A DNA stretch of 64,000 bases from Xenophilus sp003671765 (lineage in GTDB: Bacteria; Pseudomonadota; Gammaproteobacteria; Burkholderiales; Burkholderiaceae_C): NCBI GenBank assembly GCA_051414805.1, contig CP166702.1, positions 620,001 to 684,000 on the forward strand. Reading direction: 5' to 3'. The translations under genes were made by a program, and so were the position numbers. How positions within the stretch are numbered: position 1 is the first letter of the stretch; every line of letters starts with the position of its first letter. The notes under the pieces are model-generated. The model saw only the letters and a list, made by a program, of their open reading frames with translations, searched no databases and was not told the origin of the DNA. Shown here piece after piece: positions 58,531 to 64,000 of the stretch.

Positions 58531-60126
58531 CTAAAGGCCGAGGGCCACGCCGTCGCCCCGCGGATCGTGTGCCCCGGTCAGTTGGCCGTTCCGGTCCAGC
58601 CGGATGACGCCGGGCAGGCCCGCCAGCGGGCTCTGCGCCGGGATGGCCGCCACCTCGTGGCCGCGCGCGGCCAGTGATGCGAACACGTCGGCGCCCGCGT
58701 CCTCTTCCAGCTTCAGGCTGTCGCGGCTGTCCGAGAAGGTCCGCCCGAGCAGGAAGCGGGGCCGTGCCAGCGCCTGCGCCGGGTCGAGGCCGAAATCGAT
58801 CAGGCGCGTGAGCAGCGCGACCAGCGTCTGCGGCTGCCCGTCGGCCCCCTGGGTGCCCAGCAGGAGTGCCGGCCGTCCGTCGCGCAGGTAGACGACCGGG
58901 TTGAGGGTGTGGAAGGGCCGCTTGCCGCCCGCGAGGCCGTTGGGGTGGGCCGGGTCGGGGTGGAAGGCCGCGCCGCGGTTGTGCCACAGCACCCCGGTGT
59001 CGCCGGCGACCACGCCGCTGCCCCAGTCGTAATAGATGCTCTGCAGCACGCTCGCACCTCGGCCCGAGGCATCCGCCGCGGCGAAGAACACGGTATCGCC
59101 CTGGCGGAACGTGTGAGGCCAGCGCATGGCCCGTGCATCGGCCTGGGCCCGGGCCGCCTGCTGGCGGATGTGCGCCGCGCCAAGCAGGCGTTCCACCGGC
59201 ACCTCGGCGAAGTCCGGGTCGGCCAGGAAACGGTCCCGGTCGATGAAGGCCAGCTTGATCGCCTCGACCATGCGGTGGATATGCTCCGCACTGCCCTCGG
59301 CGATGCCCGAGAAATCCTGCTCGCCCAGGATGCCCATGGCCTCCAGCGTGGCGAAGCCCTGCGTGGGTGGCGGCAGGCTCAGCAGCGTGCCGCCGCGGTA
59401 CGGCACGGCCAGAGGCGTCACCTCGCGGGCCTGCGTCCGGCGCATGTCGTCCAGCGTCAGCGGGGAGCCCGCGGCCTGCAGCCCTGCCGCCATGCGGCGC
59501 GCCAGCTCGCCCTCGTAGAACTCTCGCGGGCCGTTTGCCGCGAGAAGCGACAGCGTACGCGCGAGCCCGGGTTGTCGCTGCTCGGAAAACTGCCCTGGAA
59601 ATGCCGCGTCGAAGCCGTGCCAGCGCCCCACCTCCGCTGCCCGCATCTCACGCCAGAAGCGCTGCGAGGCCGAGACGGGGACACCCTCCTGGGCATGCTC
59701 GATGGCGCGGGAGAACAGCGACTCCCATCGCTGGCTCCCGTGCCAGTCGCGTGCGGAGATGTCGAAGGCCCGTGCCCAACTCTCCACGGCCGCGGCGGTG
59801 GTGAGCGCCGACGGGCCACCGCGCAGCGGGATCGGACCCGGGTGCGCAGGCGCCGCTGCAGCCGCCTGCCCGATGCCCGAGATCCCGCGGGCCGGGGCGC
59901 CCGGCTGCGCCAGGAGCCAGAAGCCGTCGCCGCCAAGCCCGGTGAAATGCGGGCACACGACGCACAGCACGGCTGCAATGGCGATGGCCGCTTCGATGGC
60001 GTTGCCGCCCTGGGCCAGCACCTCCAGGCCTGCCTCGCTCGCCAGTGGGTGGGGGCTCGTCACCATGCCTCGCCGCGAAGTGGCGGAGGGCGGGCGCGGC
60101 GGTTCAGGAGCGCTTGGAAAAGACAT
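58531..60126 (-). CDS. Gamma-glutamyltransferase family protein
   Basis: 531 residues, Ntn-hydrolase fold. The large-subunit part (GMVTSPHPLASEAGLEVLAQGGNAIEAAIAIAAVLCVVCPHFTGLGGDGFWLL) leads to the autoprocessing site at Thr345 in QGDTVFFAAADASGRGASVLQS. Small-subunit motifs GKRPFHTLNPVVYLRDGRPALLLGTQGADGQPQTLVALLTRLIDFGLDPAQALARPRF are present. No signal peptide is seen, unlike periplasmic Ggt. The usual TTH at the processing site is DTV, and the canonical PLSSMAPTI loop is not obvious, so it is a divergent member that may act on a different gamma-amide. Follows TetR by 36 bp. Confidence 0.88.
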   Translation of the reverse strand: MSFPSAPEPPRPPSATSRRGMVTSPHPLASEAGLEVLAQGGNAIEAAIAIAAVLCVVCPHFTGLGGDGFWLLAQPGAPARGISGIGQAAAAAPAHPGPIPLRGGPSALTTAAAVESWARAFDISARDWHGSQRWESLFSRAIEHAQEGVPVSASQRFWREMRAAEVGRWHGFDAAFPGQFSEQRQPGLARTLSLLAANGPREFYEGELARRMAAGLQAAGSPLTLDDMRRTQAREVTPLAVPYRGGTLLSLPPPTQGFATLEAMGILGEQDFSGIAEGSAEHIHRMVEAIKLAFIDRDRFLADPDFAEVPVERLLGAAHIRQQAARAQADARAMRWPHTFRQGDTVFFAAADASGRGASVLQSIYYDWGSGVVAGDTGVLWHNRGAAFHPDPAHPNGLAGGKRPFHTLNPVVYLRDGRPALLLGTQGADGQPQTLVALLTRLIDFGLDPAQALARPRFLLGRTFSDSRDSLKLEEDAGADVFASLAARGHEVAAIPAQSPLAGLPGVIRLDRNGQLTGAHDPRGDGVALGL

Positions 60127-60162
60127 GCAGGGGAGGGTTCGTTCTTGCAGGCACGGCAGGCA

Positions 60163-60831
60163 TCAGTCGGGGGCGTGCGTCAGAAAGGCGGCCACCATCT
60201 GACGCGTCATCTTCTGGTGCGCCTTCTGCCAGCCCGCGGCCTGCAGGTCCTTGTTGAAGATGCGGGACAGCGTGAACGCGTGGGCGCGGCCGTAGTAAGA
60301 CAGGCTCACCATCGCCACGTACAGGTGCAGCGCGTCGATGCCCGGCCGGATGTCGCCTGCCGCCACCCCGCGCACCAGCAGCCGGCGGATCAGCGCGATC
60401 ACCGGCGACGACATCTCGGGGATGCGGTTCGAGCGGGCGAGATGCCTGGCTTCGTTGAGGTTCTCGAAGGCCAGCAGCTTGCGCAGCCGCGGGTGCGTCG
60501 CGAAGTGGTGGTCGACGAAATCGGCGATGTGCAGCAGGCCGGCCAGCGGCTCCTCCTCTTCGGCGTCGAGCCGGAGTTCGTCGTGCCGCAGGTCGGCCAT
60601 CACCGCTTCGAGCACGGCGACGTACAGGTCGTCCTTGCTGCCGAAGTAGTGGTACAGCATCCGGATGTTGGTGCCGGCCTGCCGTGCGATGCGTTCGGTG
60701 CGTGCGCCGCTGTAACCCTCGCTCGAGAACTCGTCGATCGCGGATTCCAGCAGCTTCGCGCGTGTGAGCGCGGCATCGCGCCGCGGGGTCGTGTCCTGGG
60801 CCGGTGCCTGCCGCGTGGAAGGTGTGCTCAT
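60163..60831 (-). CDS. TetR/AcrR family regulator
   Basis: 222 residues. The helix-turn-helix region is RAKLLESAIDEFSSEGYSGARTERIARQAGTNIRMLYHYFGSKDDLYVAVLEAV (about residues 24-77). The C-terminal domain has FATHPRLRKLLAFENLNEARHL and a late aromatic-rich helix. It overlaps the upstream amidase stop (ATGA) and precedes a gamma-glutamyltransferase gene, so it is transcribed with the amide-hydrolysis cluster and probably regulates it, perhaps through the palindrome at 62948. Confidence 0.9.
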   Translation of the reverse strand: MSTPSTRQAPAQDTTPRRDAALTRAKLLESAIDEFSSEGYSGARTERIARQAGTNIRMLYHYFGSKDDLYVAVLEAVMADLRHDELRLDAEEEEPLAGLLHIADFVDHHFATHPRLRKLLAFENLNEARHLARSNRIPEMSSPVIALIRRLLVRGVAAGDIRPGIDALHLYVAMVSLSYYGRAHAFTLSRIFNKDLQAAGWQKAHQKMTRQMVAAFLTHAPD

Positions 60832-62021
60832 GGTGTCATTGGGAATGCGCACGATAGTGTCGCGGCAAGCGCAAGCAGCCGTTCGTCGTTTCCCCTGGCC
60901 GAGATGAAGGACACGCAGATCGGCAGCCCCTTGCCGGTGGGCAGCGGAAACACGACCTGCGGCAGTCCCGCATGGCCGGCCACGGCGCCCAATGCCAGAG
61001 CGCGTTCGTAGAAGGCGCCGCGCTCGCCCGCATCGGCCTCGCGCGACAGCGCCGGGCAAGGCGCTGCGGGAATGAGCCATGCCTCGTCGGGTGCCATGCG
61101 CTGCGCCAGGCGTGCGACGGCCTGCGCACGCCAGTCGGCCCAGCGCAGGCCCTGCCTTGGATCCAGCGCCAGCGCGGCCTCGAAGCGCGGCGCGATCGCG
61201 GCCCCGAATCGAGGGTGCTGCCGGCGGAACCACGGACCGACGTGGGCCTGGATCTCCAGGCCCTGAAGCACGGCGTACGCTTCGAGCCAGTCGCGCCAGT
61301 CGCTGTCCTCGAAAGCGCTGCGCTCGGCGTCGATGCGCATGCGACGGGCCCATGCCCACAGGGGCTCGTGCACCGAGGGCTCGGCCAGGGCCAGCGCGTC
61401 GGTGGCCAGGCACAGGCGCAGCGGCGGCCGGTGCGGGTCGCTGCGGCTGCCGAGCAGCACCTGTCCGGCGTGCTGCAGCAGCGCAGCGTCGCGCGCGAAC
61501 CACCCCACCGTGTCGTAGCTCGGTGCAAAGGGCAGGACGCCGTCCAGCGGAATCCGACCGTGGGTGGGCCGCATGGCCGCCACGCCGCAGAAGGCCGCCG
61601 GCACGCGGACCGAACCGCCCGTGTCCGTGCCCAGGGCCAGATCGGCTTCTCCCCAGGCCACCACCGCCGCGCTGCCACTGGACGAGCCGCCCGGCAGGCG
61701 GTCGGGGTCGTGCGGATGGCGCGGCGTCCCGTAGTGGACGTTCTCGCCCTCCAGGCTGAAGGCGAGTTCGTCGCTGATCGTCTTGCCCACGACCCGGGCG
61801 CCCGCGTGGCGCAGGGCGGCCACGCAGGGCGCGTCGCGGGCCGCCGGTGCATGGCTGGCCGCCCAGTCCGGATTGCCGCCGCCCGTGATGGCGCCTTCGA
61901 TATCGATCAGGTCCTTCACGCCCAGACGGGCGCCGTCCAGCACGCCGGTGCCGGTGGTCGGCCGTTCGCACGAGGGGCCGGGCATCCAGCCGCCCGAGCC
62001 GCGCGTGATCGCCTCGCGCAT
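60828..62021 (-). CDS. Amidase signature family hydrolase
   Basis: 397 residues, cytoplasmic. The Ser-cisSer-Lys triad is readable: Lys36 (LGVKDLID), Ser114 in GGSSSGSAAVVA, Ser137 in DTGGSVRVPAAFCG. The protein is short for the family (many are 450-500) and resembles small amidases that act on simple acyl amides or allophanate-like ureas. Start ATG 62021 shares its A with the isochorismatase stop; its stop overlaps the TetR start. The gene order with a biuret-hydrolase-like enzyme suggests two sequential amide cleavages. Confidence 0.92.
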   Translation of the reverse strand: MREAITRGSGGWMPGPSCERPTTGTGVLDGARLGVKDLIDIEGAITGGGNPDWAASHAPAARDAPCVAALRHAGARVVGKTISDELAFSLEGENVHYGTPRHPHDPDRLPGGSSSGSAAVVAWGEADLALGTDTGGSVRVPAAFCGVAAMRPTHGRIPLDGVLPFAPSYDTVGWFARDAALLQHAGQVLLGSRSDPHRPPLRLCLATDALALAEPSVHEPLWAWARRMRIDAERSAFEDSDWRDWLEAYAVLQGLEIQAHVGPWFRRQHPRFGAAIAPRFEAALALDPRQGLRWADWRAQAVARLAQRMAPDEAWLIPAAPCPALSREADAGERGAFYERALALGAVAGHAGLPQVVFPLPTGKGLPICVSFISARGNDERLLALAATLSCAFPMTP

Positions 62022-62818
62022 CAGGCGGGCAGCGACGCGAGCACGGCGGCCGAGTCGGTCACGAAGCCGAAGCACTTCTTGACGTTCCAGATCGTCGCCT
62101 CGGTACAGAAGTCGGGCGAGCTCGTGGCGCAGCAGTCGCTCAGCATCACGCAGCCGTAGCCCAGGAAGTTGGCGTCGGTGAGCGTGTGCAGCACGCACTG
62201 GTCGGTGTTGCAGCCGGCGAAGAGGATGCTGCGCACCCCGAGGTTGCGCAGGATGCTGTCCAGCGGCGTGTCCCAGAAGCCGCTGATGCGGTGCTTGTCG
62301 ACCAGGAAGTCGCCCTCGTGCGGCGCCAGCTCGTCCACGATGGCCGCGGGCCACGAGTCCTTCTGCAGCACGTGGCCCTTGCCGTTGGGCAGCGGGTCGC
62401 CCAGGCCGACGCCGGCACCGCTGTTCTTGTAGAGGTGGATCTGGTTGGGCGGCATGTTGGCCAGGTCCGGCCGGTTGCCCCAGTTGACCCACACGACCGG
62501 CACGCCGGCGCGGCGCAGCCCCGGCAGCAGTTTCTGCAAGGGCGCGATCGGCGTGCGGTCCGCCGCGTAGTTGCCGCCGATGTGGTCGACCCATCCGCCC
62601 TCGGTACAGAAGTCGTTCTGCAGGTCGATGATGACGATGGCCGTGCGACGCAGGTCCAGCACGACGTTCTGCGGCTGCGCCTGCACACGGGCGCGCAGCG
62701 GCGCGGGCGGCGCCACGGACATGTCGACCTCGTGCTCGCTGGCGACCCAGTAGTACTGCTGCCCCAGGCCCAGGGCGCCTTCGGGCCGTGCATCGGGAAG
62801 GTAGGGATGGCGTTTCAT
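62021..62818 (-). CDS. Isochorismatase-family cysteine amidohydrolase (RutB/BiuH-like)
   Basis: 265 residues. Catalytic triad Asp65 (AIVIIDLQNDFC), Lys175 (GDFLVDKHRISGF) and Cys208 (AGCNTDQCVLHTL) in the form used by ureidoacrylate hydrolase RutB, biuret hydrolase and N-carbamoylsarcosine hydrolase. The N-terminal 50 residues are longer than in RutB. ATG at 62818 has GGAG seven bases upstream and is preferred to 62851. First gene of the cluster amidase/TetR/gamma-glutamyltransferase; divergent from the BMP binding protein. Likely substrate: a carbamoyl or ureido compound. Confidence 0.92.
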   Translation of the reverse strand: MKRHPYLPDARPEGALGLGQQYYWVASEHEVDMSVAPPAPLRARVQAQPQNVVLDLRRTAIVIIDLQNDFCTEGGWVDHIGGNYAADRTPIAPLQKLLPGLRRAGVPVVWVNWGNRPDLANMPPNQIHLYKNSGAGVGLGDPLPNGKGHVLQKDSWPAAIVDELAPHEGDFLVDKHRISGFWDTPLDSILRNLGVRSILFAGCNTDQCVLHTLTDANFLGYGCVMLSDCCATSSPDFCTEATIWNVKKCFGFVTDSAAVLASLPA

Positions 62819-62947
62819 GGAAGGCTCCGGTGGTGTGCGGTCGAAGGTCACGTCGCCACAGGCTGGTGCATCCGGCGCGGCCGCCGCACCGATATGCGGC
62901 AGAAAAGCGGCGAAATCACTGGCACTGTTATTGCGACGCTCTGTCGG

Positions 62948-62969
62948 TAAGTAATTGATTAGTTACTTA
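62948..62969. promoter_or_regulatory. Palindromic operator upstream of BMP gene
   Basis: TAAGTAA (62948-62954) and TTACTTA (62963-62969) are perfect 7-bp arms with spacer TTGATTAG, 27 bp before the BMP start. An AT-rich island in a GC-rich background. Probable binding site for the cluster TetR. Confidence 0.7.
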
Positions 62970-62995
62970 ACCCTCCATCTAGCGAAAGGCATGCC

Positions 62996-63979
62996 ATGAA
63001 GCTCCCGTCCTCCTCCCGCCGCGCCGCCGTCCTTGCGGGCGTGAGCGCTCTCACCGCCCTCGTGCTGAGCCTCCCGGCCGCGGCGGCCGATCCGTTGACC
63101 GTCGGCATCCTCATCCCCGGCTCCAAGTCGGACAAGGGATGGATGGAGTCCGGCTACGACGGCCTGGTGGCCGCACAGAAGGAGTACGGGCCCAGGATCA
63201 AGGTGCAGATGATCGAGAACATCAACTACGCCGACATGGAGCAGGCCCTGACCAACCTGGCCACCAAGAATGCGCTGGTCATCGGCGTCGGCGGCCAGAC
63301 GCAGGCCGCGGTGCTCAAGGTGGCCAGGCGCTTTCCCAAGACGCGCTTCTCCATCGTCGGCGGCAACAAGGCCGAGGAGTCCGCCAATGTGGCCGGCTAC
63401 GACGTCAAGCAGGCCGAGATCGCTTTCGTCGCGGGCGCCGCGGCCGCGATGCTGTCGAAGAACGGGGCCGTGAGCTATGTCGGCGGCATGGAGATCCCTT
63501 CCATCGTGAACGCGGGCAAGGAGTTCGGCAACGGCGCCAAGTACGTCAAGCCCAACATCAAGTACTTCGAGAACTACACCGGCGACTTCGACAACGTGGC
63601 CAAGGCCAAGGAAGCCACGCTGGCGGCGATCGCCCAGGGCGCCGACGTGCACTACCACATCCTGAACCTCGGCCTGCGCGGCATGGAACAGGCGGCCAAG
63701 GAGAAGGGCACGAAGATCGTCGGCAGCTACACCAACCGCTGCGGCTCCGATCCGCTCTATCCCGCCTACAGCATCACGGGCGTCGGCTACCAGGTGCAGT
63801 ACGCCATCAAGGAAGCCGTCGGCGGCACGTGGAAGGCCGGCTACAAGCCTTTCGGACTGGCCATGGGACCGAGCGCCTCGGACATGGTCATCTGCAATGC
63901 CACCGAGGAACAGAAGGCGAAACTCGAGCAGATCAAGAAGGACATCCTGTCCGGCAAGATCAAGGTGCTGGAGGGCTGA
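62996..63979 (+). CDS. BMP family ABC transporter substrate-binding protein
   Basis: 327 residues. Signal peptide ending SLPAAAAD, then PLTVGILIPGSKSDKGWMESGYDGLVAAQKEYG, VIGVGGQTQAAVLKVARRFPKTRFSIVGGN and NVAGYDVKQAEIAFVAGAAAAMLSKNGAVSYVGGMEIPS. This is the basic-membrane-protein (PnrA/BMP) family that captures nucleosides and other N-heterocycles such as purines. Divergent from the isochorismatase/amidase cluster, with a palindrome before its start. Permease and ATPase genes probably follow beyond the window. Confidence 0.95.
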   Translation: MKLPSSSRRAAVLAGVSALTALVLSLPAAAADPLTVGILIPGSKSDKGWMESGYDGLVAAQKEYGPRIKVQMIENINYADMEQALTNLATKNALVIGVGGQTQAAVLKVARRFPKTRFSIVGGNKAEESANVAGYDVKQAEIAFVAGAAAAMLSKNGAVSYVGGMEIPSIVNAGKEFGNGAKYVKPNIKYFENYTGDFDNVAKAKEATLAAIAQGADVHYHILNLGLRGMEQAAKEKGTKIVGSYTNRCGSDPLYPAYSITGVGYQVQYAIKEAVGGTWKAGYKPFGLAMGPSASDMVICNATEEQKAKLEQIKKDILSGKIKVLEG

Positions 63980-64000
63980 TGCGCGGGCGCGACGCCCCCG

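Noticed and set aside
1..64000. tRNA genes, rRNA, CRISPR arrays, prophage or IS transposases
   Set aside because: I looked for cloverleaf-ending CCA segments, regularly spaced repeats and transposase or integrase motifs and saw none I could support.

Overview
The window is strongly GC-rich (third codon positions almost all G or C) and reads as ordinary chromosome of a betaproteobacterium, most likely Comamonadaceae close to Variovorax or Acidovorax. The reasons are the kinds of gene present (several orphan tripartite-tricarboxylate 'Bug' binding proteins, DUF2917 divergent from a LysR gene, BenE, PsiF repeats), the order argS / SPOR protein / dsbA, and short dispersed repeats of a style I associate with that family. 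The assignment is by recognition only; no database was searched. I see no rRNA, tRNA, CRISPR array, integrase, transposase or phage gene.

Layout. 1-6568: end of an unidentified gene, kup potassium transporter, a 760-bp repeat-filled gap, an NTF2-like/polysaccharide deacetylase pair, and benE overlapping gshB. 6593-10165: TonB-dependent siderophore receptor and PepSY membrane protein behind a Fur-like, palindromic control region. 10314-18195: class II glutamine amidotransferase, branched-chain-type binding protein, DHA2 exporter, zinc metallopeptidase, PPi-dependent phosphofructokinase with a small cysteine-rich protein, enoyl-CoA hydratase, DUF2917. 18256-21702: LysR regulator and a group of small envelope proteins (fasciclin lipoprotein, L,D-transpeptidase, two exported hypotheticals). 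21832-26847: malate synthase G, an Asp/Glu racemase, and a TetR/MFS pair with two shared operators.

26945-35621: IclR regulator divergent from an HMG-CoA-lyase-like gene plus a class III CoA-transferase; a cupin / alpha-beta hydrolase / Bug protein operon divergent from LysR; a second LysR gene; DUF2214 membrane protein; PsiF. 35795-42241 is the housekeeping core: argS, SPOR protein, dsbA, lptA, lptB, rpoN. 42457-45558: hybrid sensor kinase and a 23S rRNA methyltransferase.

45616-54514 is the most accessory stretch: a four-gene operon (Bug protein, cyclase, CocE-type hydrolase, fumarylacetoacetase-like) divergent from TetR, then PIN and GNAT genes, a class IV aminotransferase with divergent TetR, and a small lipoprotein. 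54528-57967: kinase-fold protein, membrane-anchored glutamate-synthase-like FMN protein, YecA/SEC-C protein. 57967-64000: a MITE-like palindrome, a tiny GA-repeat protein, then an amide-catabolism cluster (gamma-glutamyltransferase, TetR, amidase, isochorismatase hydrolase) divergent from a BMP-family binding protein.

Two themes stand out. First, repeated local regulator/operon units: TetR, LysR or IclR genes facing small catabolic operons, with clear palindromes in the shared promoter regions at 18190, 25570-25634, 27731-27765, 50471-50539, 53252-53285 and 62948-62969. Second, several families of short dispersed palindromic repeats, including members that appear to lie in frame inside the rRNA methyltransferase gene and perhaps rpoN.
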